From positions 1-64,000 of the forward strand of contig NC_089575.1 of the NCBI RefSeq assembly GCF_040115645.1: a DNA stretch of 64,000 nt, written 5' to 3'. Below are positions 33,088 through 44,249 of the stretch, piece after piece. The DNA comes from Euwallacea fornicatus (Eukaryota; Arthropoda; Insecta; Coleoptera; Curculionidae). Within the stretch, counting starts at the first letter, position 1; each line of letters begins with the position of its first letter. Both the position numbers and the translations under genes were made by a program. Under the pieces are notes generated by a model. The model had not been told where the DNA came from. It saw only the letters and a program-made list of their open reading frames with translations, and did not search any database.

Positions 33088-34468
33088 CAGGGTGACTCTA
33101 GATAAGTGGGACAAGCAAATATCTTGAAATCGGGAAGATCTACAAAAAAATGTTTAAACAAAGTCTTCTTTATTTTCGGCGCCTCAACTTTTTATGTCAA
33201 TTTGTTATTTCCAAGGTCACCTTCACCTGTCCTTTGGGACAAAAATGTTTCAGGACGTAACACTTTTTATCGTGTTTTGAATCGGTTCTTAGAAACAGAC
33301 AATTTGGAGAGAAAGAAAAACGTGAAAACGCTCAACCACTTCATCTGAATGAGAATTATCAAATTGGCGTATTTTACACGCACATAAATTTCACCCATAC
33401 CATGTAAGTTTGCATCAAGAATTACATGGTGATGATTTCCGACATCGAGTGACTTTTTGTACTTGGGTACAAAGAAGACTCCATGAAAATGCACATTTTT
33501 TTTCAAATATACTATTTTCTGATGAATCCTGCTTCACAAACCACGGTGAAGTGACTCGCCACAACATGCATTATTAGTCGGTTGAGAATCCACGCCTGTT
33601 TCGTGAAGTGGAAAGTGTTGGATTCCCATCCACATCGCCATGTTATTTATGGTTAAAAAATTTGCCACTCCTTCTCGAAGAAGTTAATTCAGGACAAAGG
33701 TTGACAATGTGGTTTCAACATGACGGTTGCCTCGCTCGTTATGCTAGAAATGTCAAAGAAGTTAACTGGCCAGCCCGGTCGCCAGGTTTGACTTCAGCAG
33801 ATTTTGTTTTGTGGGGTCATTTAAAACAAGTAGTTTATAATCGAGTACCAAATACTTCCAAAGACATGAAAATTCGAATTAAAAACGCTTGTCGAAACAT
33901 TACAACTGAAATGCTGAAAAATAAGAAGCAATCACTTCAAAACAGAATTGTTAAGTGCCTTGAACAGCAGGGGAACCATTTCAAACATCTGTTGGGCTGA
34001 ATTTTTTTATACTAAATTAAAATTCACTACAAAATTAATAAAAGTGTTAAAATAAATGATTAAAGTTTAATGAAATGTTTCTTATTTTGTACCTGTTATT
34101 ATTATGAATTTCGTTAATTTTAGCACAAAATGTTTCAAGTAAAAACATTTTTACTGCCAACAAAGAATTCAAATCTCCAAAAAAAGTTGAGTGTTACATT
34201 TGAAAAAATGAAGTTGACCCCAAAGGACAGGTGAAGGAGACCTTGGAAAATGTCTTTAAATCGGGAAGATCTACAAGAAAATGTTCAAATGAAGTCTTCT
34301 TTATTTTTGGAGCCTCCTTGATAAAGAAGACAGTTGAAGTTGACCTCGAAAAAAACAAATTGACATAAAAAGTTGAGGCCCCAAAAATAAAGAAGACTTC
34401 GAACATTTTTATGTAGTTCTTCTCGATTTCAAGATATTTACTTGTCCCACTTATCTAGAATTACTCTG
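33088..34468 (+). mobile_element. Mariner-like element in left arm, decayed
   Basis: Ends CAGGGTGACTCTAGATAAG and CTTATCTAGAATTACTCTG are inverted repeats, with TA on both sides. The subterminal AAATATCTTGAAATCG block is shared by both ends and repeated internally. A mirror copy lies at 44250-45727, so it was present before the arms formed. Confidence 0.85.
33256..34000 (+). pseudogene. Mariner-like transposase (left arm), decayed
   Basis: Readable pieces: HPYHVSLHQELHGDDFRHRV, then the first catalytic motif LFSDESCFTNHG, a TAG at 33575-33577 at a conserved Trp, WFQHDGCLARYARN, WPARSPGLTSADFVLWGHLK and the end GNHFKHLLG. The second-to-third acid spacing is shortened by a deletion and the SPD Asp is Gly. 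About 124 bp near 33.4 kb present in the right arm are missing here. Confidence 0.82.
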
Positions 34469-34483
34469 TATGTATGTAATTTC

Positions 34484-34864
34484 TTACCTAAACTGTAAAA
34501 ATGTTTCCAATACTGCCACGAAGTTCTGCTTTTCTACCAGACTTGCAAATTGTAATGATACAGTCTCTTCTCCACGGTAGATGTAAAGCTCTACAATCAG
34601 TGTGTGTTCATCTTCGTGGTCCGATTCACCGTTATCAAACGTCGTTATATCGATGTCCTTTAGACCAAAAAATATTTTCCCATTTTCGTCTTCGAAAGTC
34701 ATATTAACGCCCTGATATACTCTTACGATTACGTCTGCCATTTCGACAGCCCCTCTTTGGAATTTCACGACGTTGAAGCTCGACATTTTTTTCTTCACTA
34801 TCTTAGCCTTCTGTCGTTCACGTTGGAACTGACGAAAATCCATTATCAGTTTTTTCATATCCAT
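34484..34864 (-). CDS. 126-codon ORF of unknown function (left arm)
   Basis: Uninterrupted and identical in predicted sequence to 43854-44234. It begins MDMKKLIMDFRQFQRERQKA. The first 30 residues are basic and helical; the remainder looks like a small alpha/beta domain with acidic DNGESDHEDEH and a C-terminal FASLVEKQNF...LETFLQ helix. No transposase, zinc or membrane motif. A TATTTATA box lies about 150 bp upstream. Not recognised. Confidence 0.6.
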   Translation of the reverse strand: MDMKKLIMDFRQFQRERQKAKIVKKKMSSFNVVKFQRGAVEMADVIVRVYQGVNMTFEDENGKIFFGLKDIDITTFDNGESDHEDEHTLIVELYIYRGEETVSLQFASLVEKQNFVAVLETFLQFR

Positions 34865-35343
34865 TTTATCTAAAAAAAACTACCTTCACTGGTTTTTATC
34901 ACTGGTTTAATGTGTACGAACCTATTCCGAGTCCCATCAGCCGTCCGTCGTTCTATCGTCTCTTCTGGTCCCAATAACAAGGCCAAAGACGCGCACGTTG
35001 CATGTATAAATAGTTGCCTACGTTGCGTGCAGGATCGTACATATAATTATATGGTGCCTTTATAAATGTTTGTCTGCCACGTGATCTACAATCTAGACAA
35101 CCAAACATACAACGGTTGGTAACATTGTTCAGTTTCTAATGTCGGGCCTATAGGAGTTTATATGTACCGAGGAGATGTAGGGGTAACACAACGTGTAATC
35201 GGTGCTAACGGGGTAATGTATAATTCCGTTACTAGTCGTGCTCGTGGGAAAGAGTCAGTATCCAAACCCGACGAAGAAACTGACCTTGGGTACTGAGTAC
35301 CCGTTTGTACTACTTAACTATTTTGTTTTCACTTCTACCATTG

Positions 35344-35508
35344 CTACTCTAATTTTTCCCCGCCTGTAGTCTCGACCCTCGTGTAGATGATGGTCATGCC
35401 GTTTGTTTTTTGAAGCTGCCTAAGCCTCTTAATCTCCCGCGGCCGGCTTTCGTCAACAATGTCGGTGTCCTCTAGCTCCACCACAACTACCACTCGTGTA
35501 AGTGTCAT
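35344..35508 (-). CDS. 54-codon ORF (left arm)
   Basis: MTLTRVVVVVELEDTDIVDE... ending GGEKLE; mirror of 43210-43374. Too short to assign; it lies upstream of and in the same direction as the 126-codon ORF and could be an upstream exon or chance. Confidence 0.3.
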   Translation of the reverse strand: MTLTRVVVVVELEDTDIVDESRPREIKRLRQLQKTNGMTIIYTRVETTGGEKLE

Positions 35509-35973
35509 TTGTCAGTGCGGGTTCTCGGAGTGGACGGCTCTCGAGCGAACAGTGCACCACACTGGAAGTGAATTCTCTAAATCAAATCAGCTGACAATCC
35601 TTGTTTATAAGCTCGGGCCTTTGAGGGTTATGTTATTGTTATGATTGGATATTCTGCATGAACTTTTCATTTATTTTAATCTTTATTTGCCAATAAAAAC
35701 AAATCTGCTTTCCAAAATTTAATGCATTTTATACAAACAGATAACATAGAGAAGACACTAATTTTAAGCACTGAGAAGTAAGTTAAAACTTAAGAAATTA
35801 GAACGATTATAGTCTACATTTATCATCAGCGGTTCGACTCGATTCTCCGTTATATTGCCTAATTTCCACGTTTTGGTTTCTACTTTTCCATTTACATGGT
35901 TTACTGCATCTTTGCTATTTGCCAACAGTAATATCATTTACGACGTCATCAAAAGTGTTCTTCACATCGACAT

Positions 35974-36193
35974 ATTTAAATGTTATGGTCGGTTACAAAG
36001 TTCTTAACGTCCCTCTATATAATTTCTATCGGGTTAAGTTCACAATGGTCAGGTGGGAGTCTTCACACTGTTTTATTTTCAGCCTTGGCCACTTCGTCCA
36101 CCATGTATTTGTTGTATTTTCCTTTATGTTCGTTAACTATTAACAGAAGTTCTGCCTTAAATAAATCCTCCTCACAATTGATGTGTTTAGATC
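35974..36193 (-). pseudogene. IS630-like transposase C-terminal fragment (left arm)
   Basis: Mirror of the right-arm copy starting at RSKHINCEEDLF; it includes the LNPIE catalytic region. The transposase sequence ends abruptly at the inverted-repeat breakpoint, where unrelated DNA follows. Confidence 0.8.
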
Positions 36194-36893
36194 TGTAATG
36201 TACCCTTAGGCTATGCCTATGAATTTTCACTACATTGGTAGTATGTCCAGGATGGCCATATGTTGGAAACCCATTATCTTTCAATTAGGGTTACCCTTTC
36301 ATAAAAACTCACTCCTCTTCCATGTCAAGACAAAAGTCTAAAATATTGACATTTTGCTAAAATCAGACTACAGCTGCAGCACCCATGTAAATTATCTTTT
36401 CTTACCATTGTCTTGATGTTACGGGTTAAATATTTAAAAAGTTACCATCTGTGGATTGCTTTGTTAATTGCATAAAACCGGAGTATGCCCATGGGTACTG
36501 ACTCCCAGATTTGGTACTTAAGATACCCCCAAGCTTGCAAAAGGGGATAACCATTTTTTGACCATAATAATGATATTGTTCGACGCTCCCGGAATCTTGT
36601 AAAACCCCGCATTTTTACTCTTGACTCTCTCCATTATAATGTCAGTTAAAGCCCAAGATCTTTAGTTTTGAAAACGATTAAGGGTTGTGTGTGTCATAAC
36701 GAGTGGAATAAAAATCTACAAAAGTGGTCCCGAGTTTTGTTTCGCGAGTTCCATTACAAAACTGGCGTCAGAAGTGGGATCTTGCAGCAGCTACAACGTC
36801 CTGAGCAACAAGTCAAACTCCAAGCTCATCGAATTCTTCAAGATCAAATTCTCCCAATTTAATAGGATTAAATTTGTCTAATATTAACGATAC

Positions 36894-37931
36894 AATGACA
36901 CAATACATTTCCTTAGAGATAGCCGAAAAAATGTTGGTTAAGTTTGACGGCAATAAAACCAAGCTTCACGAATTCTTAGACAATTGCGATGCCGCCTTCC
37001 TACACATTAAGCCTAGTTGTAGCCTATTTTATTTACTATCGTTAGAACTAAGTTAACAGGCCATGTAAGAGTGATATCTCATCATAAAACCTTTAATGAA
37101 TGAGAGGAATTGAAACAATTTTTAGTAAATACCTATTCAGAAAGGCACACGACAAGCCAGTGTCAAAAGGAGCTCAACTCTTGTAGACAAATTCCTGGAG
37201 AATCTGTCTCAAGTTTTGCCAGTAAAGTTGAAACTTGCTACAGTAAATTAATCAATAGTTTAGAGTCAAATTTATCTCAAGAAGCAAAACAATTGTATGA
37301 AGATCTTTTCAAAAATCAAGCGCGTGATGTTTTCATAAGATAATTAATAAGAGATCTAGAACTCTTATTAAAATGCCAAAACCCCGATTCATTAGAAAAA
37401 GCTATCGCTCTAGCAATAAGTGAAGAACAGGAATTAAAAGCAAAAACCGATGTTTTCAAAAATCAATCAGTAGGCAATTCGTCACTTAATAAGTTCTGCC
37501 AAATTTGCCAAAGATATGGTCACTACACGTAAAACTGTAGGAATAACCGGCGCTTTCCCTCAAGCAGACCGCCAAATTCCCAATATAGTAATCACAACGT
37601 CTCTGATTTAAATCCAAATACCTACCGAAATTCTTCGAATCGCAACTTTAATACTAATTCTAACAATCACTACCCAACGTTAAGCTTCTGTAGGTATTGC
37701 AAGAAAAATGGACATGTGATAGAGGAGTGTAGAAAAAGAGCATATAGTAATGCAAATCGTTATAACCAACAACCCCCAGGTAATGAGCCAAACACTGCAA
37801 ACCAACATCCCCAAAATGAGAATCCTTTAAACCACCAAAACTCTCGTCCCAATCCGGCCCAAACGAGAGTACACACCTTCGAGGCCGAGTCACAACCATC
37901 AACACCACAGCCTACGCCATCCTCCACATAA
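36894..37931 (+). pseudogene. Gypsy gag with two CCHC knuckles, disrupted
   Basis: Starts MTQYISLEIAEK. It includes a capsid-like region (FLVNTYSERHTTSQCQKEL) and knuckles CQICQRYGHYT(stop)NC and CRYCKKNGHVIEEC, then an Asn/Pro-rich tail. TAA codons lie at about 37054, 37342 and 37530. The last segment overlaps the pol frame by a -1 shift, the arrangement used for gypsy frameshifting. The protein would form particles. Confidence 0.85.
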
Positions 37932-40228
37932 ATGAGAGCACTCCGAGCCCTTGTACATTTCTTATCGATACCGGTGCAGACATTTCCCTAATCAAAACTT
38001 CCAAACTCAATCCTCATGTTCATAAATACACGGACAATCCTATAACCCTTCGTGGAATTGATGCAAACGTCTCGAATCCAAATAGAACTCTATTTTCTAC
38101 AATTCTTAATTTCACTATCAACGATAAACAATTTCGATTTCAATTTCGCGCGATAAATGATAATTTGCCCATAAAATTCGATGGTATATTAGGCAGCGAT
38201 TTCCTAACTCATTTTTCATGTCTCCTGGCCTTCGATAAAAATTATCTTAAAATAAAAGATGAATCGATTCAAATACTTCTAGAAAATTCACATTTTGACT
38301 TCACTAATCCGCAAAATAAGGAATTTAAAGAATATATCGTGGGACCTAGAAGTGAAGCTATCGTTAAAATTCGTGTCCTAAACCCAGAAATCAAAGAAGG
38401 AATTTGCTCAGAATTCACAATACTAGATGGAGTGTTTCTTTGTCCTAGTATTGTGAAAGTAATTAATAACGACTATGCAATTACCAGTATTCTAAATACT
38501 ACGAATAACGAAATCAAAATCAGAAACGTTCAAATCCTTTTAGAAGAACTCCCGACAGATCAAGACACCCAAATTTTTCAGATTTCAAGGCAAAAACCGG
38601 AAGCAAATCCTAACAGGTTAACTAAAATTCAATCACTCTTAAGAACTTCACACATGAACCAAGAAGAACGATCTAGTATAACACAAATATGTAACGATTT
38701 TGCTCAAATATTCTATTTAGAAAGTGATTCCTTATCATACACAGATGCGGTAAGCCACCAAATTCCCACTACCTCTTCAAAACCTGTAAACACAAAACCT
38801 TATCGATACCCTCAAATCCATAAGGAGGAAGTTGATAGGCAAATTCATGAAATGTTAAAAAACGAGATCATAACCCCTTCTAATTCGCCTGTATGGGTGG
38901 TACCTAAAAAACAAGATGCCTCGAGAATGAAAAAATGGAGAGTCGTAATTGACTATAGAAAACTCAACGATATCTCAATAGGCGACTCATTTCCCCTTCC
39001 AAACATTGTCGACATTCTGGATCAGTTAGGCCACTCTAAATACTGTTCCATAATAGACTTAACATCAGGTTTTCACCAAATTAAAATGTCCGAGGAAGAC
39101 GCTCCCAAAACTGCATTTTCTACTCCAACGGGTCACTATCAGTTTAATAGAATGCCTTTTAGTCTAAAAAACGCTCCTGCTACATTTCAGAGGCTCATGA
39201 ACACTGTCCTATCCGGAATTCAAAATCTTCGATGTTTTGTATATTTGGACGATATAATAATCCATGCCGATACCTTGGAAAATCATAATAAACGATTAAT
39301 TGAAGTATTCGAACGACTATCCCATTTCAATCTAAAAATACAACCGGACAAGTACGAATTCTTACGCAAGGAAGTAATGTACTTAGGACACATCATCACG
39401 GCTACTGGAGTTAAGCCTGACCCAAATAAAGTCCAAGCTGTTTCAGAATTTCCCAATCCGAAAACTTCAAAAGACATCCAAGTCATATTTAGGCTTAGCA
39501 GGATATTACCGACGGTTTATTCCAAATTTCAGCAAAATCACGCAACCCCTAACTAAATTACTAAGGAAAAATCAAATTTTCAACTGGACTGATCAACAAC
39601 AAACCTCATTTGATCAACTCAAAAATTTGTTATGTTCCGAACCTGTTTTGCAATACCCGGATTTTTCTGAACGTTTTTATCTAACTACTGATGCTAGTAA
39701 TTTTGCCATAAGAGCAATTTTGTCTCAAAGGAGTCCTCCAACCGACGTACCCATCTCCTACGCAAGTAGAACCCTAAATAGAACAGAATCGAACTACAGC
39801 ACGATAGAACGCGAACTCTTAGCAATAATTTGGAGCATAAAACATTATCGACCCTACCTGTATGGCCGTGAATTTACGATTTTTACAGATCACAAACTGT
39901 TAATTTGGCTAAAGAACTGTCAGGATCCAAATTCTAAATTATTCCGATGGAAATTAACGTTATCAGAGTACAATTTTACCATTGAATATAAACTAGACAA
40001 AACCAATCAAAACGCTGATTGCCTGAGTAGACCGCTCATGCCTAACCCTTTTTCAAATGACTTTTCCAATTTTCCAACAACTTCTATTAAACACTTAACG
40101 AGTGAGTCTAACTCCTATCAAAATTTTAAGTTTAAACTGCAAAACGCACCAATTATTATTAATAATAACATAATTGAAGACAACACTAACATTTCGACCT
40201 CCAAGGACAACATCTGCATCTTTTTATC
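37925..40228 (+). pseudogene. Gypsy pol: protease, reverse transcriptase, RNase H
   Basis: Protease FLIDTGADISLIK (about 37953). Reverse transcriptase: WVVPKKQDASRMKKWRVVID, TSGFHQIKM, FNRMPFSLKNAPATF and the catalytic FVYLDDIIIHA (about 39240). A frameshift at about 39480 separates this from LGLAGYYRRF; RNase H follows with YLTTDASNF and ERELLAIIWSIKHYRPYLYG (about 39680-39870). It ends at 40228 in the linker before integrase. Apart from the single frameshift the pol frame is open for more than 2 kb, so the copy is fairly young. Confidence 0.88.
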
Positions 40229-40689
40229 AAGGGAAGGAAGGGGCGGACCTGCATTGTGGCCTGCAAGATCGCCTGATTTCAACCTTCTAGATTTCTTTTT
40301 TTGAGAATATTTGAAAACATCGGTCTATGATCCTACTATAAATAGCCTCGAAGAGCTGTAGCTACGGATTAATCAAAAATACTAACAAATCTGAGCCAAC
40401 GAGGGGGTTTTAGAAAGGGACCGAATATCCTTCAGACAAAGCTGTCAGGCCTGCTTGAAAATAGAAGGAGGGCACTTTGAACACCTTATGTAATTGTATT
40501 TTTTTTTACTGTTTGTAGATAATAAATAAGTAATAGGGAATTAGAAATAAGTCTCTCAAAAAAGAATTTTGCGGACCCATGTTTACTAAGACTTTTTGCT
40601 TCATTTGGTCTATACTTTTATCTCTTTAAATATTTTACAATATTTTTTTAACACCTTGTAGACCAATATGTAAAAATCCAAAATATGTA
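40229..40689 (+). pseudogene. DUF4817-type transposase C-terminal fragment
   Basis: Reads GRGGPALWPARSPDFNLLDF, a stop, EYLKTSVYDPTINSLEEL and IEGGHFEHLM, which is the third catalytic block and C-terminus of an M1/M2/M6-like transposase. It directly joins the gypsy pol gene. An ACACCTTGTAGACC motif at about 40651 may be a decayed terminus. Confidence 0.75.
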
Positions 40690-42253
40690 CAGTGGTGAAC
40701 ATAAGTATGGAAACATTTATAATTTCTATTTCATATCTCATAATGTAAACATTTTTTTATCATATGGTCACTATGCCAATAGCGCATGTCATAACACACA
40801 TTATTAACACTAAAACGCGTTTATGCAATTTATTGATAAGTTGTTTTTTTAATTGACCAAATGTGGTTCGAACAAAAGTATGGAAACATTTTCGTAATAA
40901 CATAAAAAAATAATAAGTTCTTTACGTTATATTTAATATTTTGTAGGGTAGTCTCTTGCGTCAATCACTGCTTGACATCTTCTGCCCATTGAGTCGACGA
41001 GCCTTGCGCAAAAGTTAGGTGGGATTAGTCCTCATTCTTCTTCCAATGCATTTCACAAATCGGCCCTGTTCTTAATATTCCTTTTCCTAATTTGTTTATC
41101 CAAATAGTTTCAAAGGTTCTCTATTGGGTTCAAATCAGGTGATTGTGAAGGCCAACTCATCATGCGGATTTTTTGTTCGGAAAACCAATTCTTCACCAAA
41201 CGAGATGTGTGCTTTGGATCGTTGTCTTGTTGGAAAATCCACATCAATGGCAGTTTATCATATTCATATGGTATTAAATTAGTTTCTGATATTTGAACAT
41301 ACAATTGAGCATCCATTCTGCCATCAATCTTTGTCAAAGGACCCGTGCCAAACCGTCGAAAACAGCCCCACACCATCACGTTGCCACCTCCATGCTTAAC
41401 AGTGGGCACTAAATACTTGGGATTGATTGACCAACAGGTCTTTATACGTAGCCAGTAGAATCCATGCCAAACAGGTTAAATTTGCTTTCGTCACTAAAGA
41501 CAATCATAGACCATTGATTCGTTGTCCAGTCCTTATGTTCTCTAACAAATTTTAATCTGGCTTCTCTGTGCCGCTTTGTAAGAAGAGGTTTTTTAACCGC
41601 ACACCTGCCATGAAGGTTTTCTGACAAAAACTTCTGACGTCTAATAGTCATGTCTGACACCACTACATCCTGATATTCTTCTTTTAGTTCTTTGTTTATA
41701 TCAATGGCAGTTTTCATGGGATCATTTCTTGCCTTTCGAATGATGATTTTATCCAGTCTCCTATTTGTTTTTCGTGGTCTCTCTATTTTCAAAGTCGGAT
41801 CTACAGTACCTCTTCTTAAAAATTTATTGACAATTTTGCTAACTGTTCCTTGGTGTATGTTAAATGACTTTGCTATGTCAATTTGTTTTATTCCTCTTTG
41901 GTACAGCAATATAATTATTTTCTTCAAATCAGAACTGAAATATTTGCACAGAGGCATTTTAATTAATGAACGTACTTTAAATTTTGTCGAAAGATGCCAA
42001 ATAACTGTTTACTAACTTCAATGCTACACTCTAAAGCCGAATGATAAAATGTTTCCATACTTGTGAAAAGGACCAAACGACTTATTCGAAAAATTCAATC
42101 GAGGCGAAAGTAGATACGGATTCGAATATTTATAAACAAAATTCTTAAGGCATTTTTTGAGTATACACTACAACTTTATTTTATTGTTCATATACAGTGT
42201 GTTAGTAAATATTTTTGATTAAGGAAATGTTTTCATACTTATGTTCACCACTG
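40690..42253 (-). mobile_element. Tc1-like transposon M4, 1564 bp, with IR/DR ends
   Basis: Ends start CAGTGGTGAACATAAGTATG, flanked by TA at 40688-40689 and 42254-42255. The core AAGTATGGAAACATT also occurs internally at 40874-40892 and, inverted, at about 42047-42064, giving two repeats per end as in Sleeping Beauty-type elements. Confidence 0.92.
40933..41957 (-). pseudogene. Tc1-like transposase, frameshift and three Trp nonsense codons
   Basis: MPLCKYFSSDLKK start, DNA-binding region (KQIDIAKSFNIHQGTVSKIV), linker, and catalytic motifs VFSDESKFNLFG, FQQDNDPKHTSR and SPDLNPIENL with DD34E-type spacing. A frameshift lies at about 41440. TGA codons at 41110-41112, 41053-41055 and 41032-41034 each sit where related proteins have Trp (ENLW, DLWN, EEEWG). 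It ends YPTKY at 40933. Confidence 0.9.
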
Positions 42254-42255
42254 TA

Positions 42256-42744
42256 TATAGCCAAAATTATAGGACCTAAGCAACTGAAAATCCCACAATT
42301 TTCTGGATTTGTTCCAAATGACTTACGAGCATTTGAATCAAAAAAGGCCAAAGACTACCATGAAGAAATGAACAGAAGCTCTTTTGAAAAATTGTTCAAA
42401 AGAGTATTACCTCAACTCCAGGAAAATAGAGTCACGTTATTAAATAACGCCCCAAATGATTTTAGAAAGTTAGAAGGAATTCCTACAATGGCGTCAAGAA
42501 AATCTAAAGTACAACAATGGCTTCGATCTAAACACATCAATTGTGAGGAGGATTTATTTAAGGCAGAACTTCTGTTAATAGTTAATGAACATAAAGGAAA
42601 ATACAACAAATACATGGTGGACGAAGTGGCCAAGGCTGAAAATAAAACAGTGTGGAGACTCCCACCTGACCATTGTGAACTTAACCCGATAGAAATTATA
42701 TAGAGGGACGTTAAGAACTTTGTAGCCGACCATAACATTTAAAT
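42256..42744 (+). pseudogene. IS630-like transposase fragment (right arm and spacer edge)
   Basis: Reads through the arm boundary: KKAKDYHEEMNRSSFEKLFK, LLNNAPNDFRKLEGIPT, KVQQWLRSKHINCEEDLF, then RLPPDHCELNPIEII and a TAG at 42701-42703 where relatives have Trp, then RDVKNFVADHNI. This is the insect IS630/Tc1-related family with a RLPPYHC-type third motif. The N-terminal part is cut by M4. The expected Asp in the LDNA motif is Asn, so it is inactive. Confidence 0.82.
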
Positions 42745-43209
42745 ATGTCGATGTGAAGAACACTTTTGATGACGTCGTAAATGATATTACTGTTGGCAAA
42801 TAGCAAAGATGCAGTAAACCATGTAAATGGAAAAGTAGAAACCAAAACGTGGAAATTAGGCAATATAACGGAGAATCGAGTCGAACCGCTGATGATAAAT
42901 GTAGACTATAATCGTTCTAATTTCTTAAGTTTTAACTTACTTGTCAGTACTTAAAATTAGTGTTTTCTCTATGTTATCTGTTTGTATAAAATGCATTAAA
43001 TTTTGGAAAGCAGATTTGTTTTTATTGGCAAATAAAGATTAAAATAAATGAAAAGTTCATGCAGAATATCCAATCATAACAATAACATAACCCTCAAAGG
43101 CCCGAGCTTATAAACAAGGATTGTCAGCTGATTTTATTTAGAGAATTCACTTCTAGTGTGGTGCACTGTTCGCTCGAGAGCCGTCCACTCCGAGAACCCG
43201 CACTGACAA

Positions 43210-43374
43210 ATGACACTTACACGAGTGGTAGTTGTGGTGGAGCTAGAGGACACCGACATTGTTGACGAAAGCCGGCCGCGGGAGATTAAGAGGCTTAGGC
43301 AGCTTCAAAAAACAAACGGCATGACCATCATCTACACGAGGGTCGAGACTACAGGCGGGGAAAAATTAGAGTAG
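43210..43374 (+). CDS. 54-codon ORF (right arm)
   Basis: Mirror of 35344-35508: MTLTRVVVVVELED start, then basic REIKRLRQLQ and MTIIYTRVETTGG. No known motif. Local GC is higher than the flanks. Confidence 0.3.
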   Translation: MTLTRVVVVVELEDTDIVDESRPREIKRLRQLQKTNGMTIIYTRVETTGGEKLE

Positions 43375-43853
43375 CAATGGTAGAAGTGAAAACAAAATAG
43401 TTAAGTAGTACAAACGGGTACTCAGTACCCAAGGTCAGTTTCTTCGTCGGGTTTGGATACTGACTCTTTCCCACGAGCACGACTAGTAACGGAATTATAC
43501 ATTACCCCGTTAGCACCGATTACACGTTGTGTTACCCCTACATCTCCTCGGTACATATAAACTCCTATAGGCCCGACATTAGAAACTGAACAATGTTACC
43601 AACCGTTGTATGTTTGGTTGTCTAGATTGTAGATCACGTGGCAGACAAACATTTATAAAGGCACCATATAATTATATGTACGATCCTGCACGCAACGTAG
43701 GCAACTATTTATACATGCAACGTGCGCGTCTTTGGCCTTGTTATTGGGACCAGAAGAGACGATAGAACGACGGACGGCTGATGGGACTCGGAATAGGTTC
43801 GTACACATTAAACCAGTGATAAAAACCAGTGAAGGTAGTTTTTTTTAGATAAA
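43375..43853 (+). promoter_or_regulatory. Putative upstream region of the 126-codon ORF
   Basis: Contains TATTTATAC at about 43706 and TATAAAGG at about 43656, the first about 150 bp upstream of the ATG at 43854. Promoter function is inference from these boxes alone. Confidence 0.25.
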
Positions 43854-44234
43854 ATGGATATGAAAAAACTGATAATGGATTTTCGTCAGTTCCAACGTGA
43901 ACGACAGAAGGCTAAGATAGTGAAGAAAAAAATGTCGAGCTTCAACGTCGTGAAATTCCAAAGAGGGGCTGTCGAAATGGCAGACGTAATCGTAAGAGTA
44001 TATCAGGGCGTTAATATGACTTTCGAAGACGAAAATGGGAAAATATTTTTTGGTCTAAAGGACATCGATATAACGACGTTTGATAACGGTGAATCGGACC
44101 ACGAAGATGAACACACACTGATTGTAGAGCTTTACATCTACCGTGGAGAAGAGACTGTATCATTACAATTTGCAAGTCTGGTAGAAAAGCAGAACTTCGT
44201 GGCAGTATTGGAAACATTTTTACAGTTTAGGTAA
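43854..44234 (+). CDS. 126-codon ORF of unknown function (right arm)
   Basis: Identical predicted protein to the left-arm copy. It contains a basic N-terminus (RQFQRERQKAKIVKKK), a central VVKFQRGAVEMADVIVRVY, IFFGLKDIDITTF, an acidic stretch and a final helix. It is not a recognised transposase, capsid or gag piece. It sits between an IS630-like fragment and a mariner-like element; it ends 15 bp before the TA of the latter. It could be a captured host gene, an accessory gene of one of these elements, or a fortuitous ORF. Confidence 0.6.
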   Translation: MDMKKLIMDFRQFQRERQKAKIVKKKMSSFNVVKFQRGAVEMADVIVRVYQGVNMTFEDENGKIFFGLKDIDITTFDNGESDHEDEHTLIVELYIYRGEETVSLQFASLVEKQNFVAVLETFLQFR

Positions 44235-44249
44235 GAAATTACATACATA

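Larger units (their letters stand above)
31635..36193 (+). repeat. Left arm of a 4.6-kb inverted repeat
   Basis: Matches 42525-47198 in reverse. From about 33.6 kb to 36,193 paired positions sum to a constant 78,718, so there is no net indel. Farther out the sum shifts to about 78,842 because the left arm lacks about 124 bp. The inner part is almost identical; the outer part (31.6-32.9 kb) is visibly more diverged. The inner breakpoint cuts an IS630-like transposase in this arm. Confidence 0.93.
36200..40228 (+). mobile_element. Ty3/gypsy LTR retrotransposon, truncated
   Basis: A gypsy-group element of the 17.6/297 type in the inverted-repeat spacer. LTR-like DNA precedes a TGGCGTCAGAAGTGGGATC primer-binding site at 36763. 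The left LTR edge is not defined. Gag, protease, reverse transcriptase and RNase H follow; integrase, envelope and 3' LTR are missing because a transposase fragment abuts at 40228. Confidence 0.85.

Noticed and set aside
37660..37908. Minus-strand frame in the gypsy gag region
   Set aside because: Antisense of an Asn/Pro-rich gag tail.
41692..42015. 107-codon plus-strand frame
   Set aside because: Antisense of the Tc1 transposase N-terminus.
42412..42799. Minus-strand frames mirrored at 35919-36198
   Set aside because: Antisense of the IS630-like transposase fragment; their symmetry only reflects the inverted repeat.
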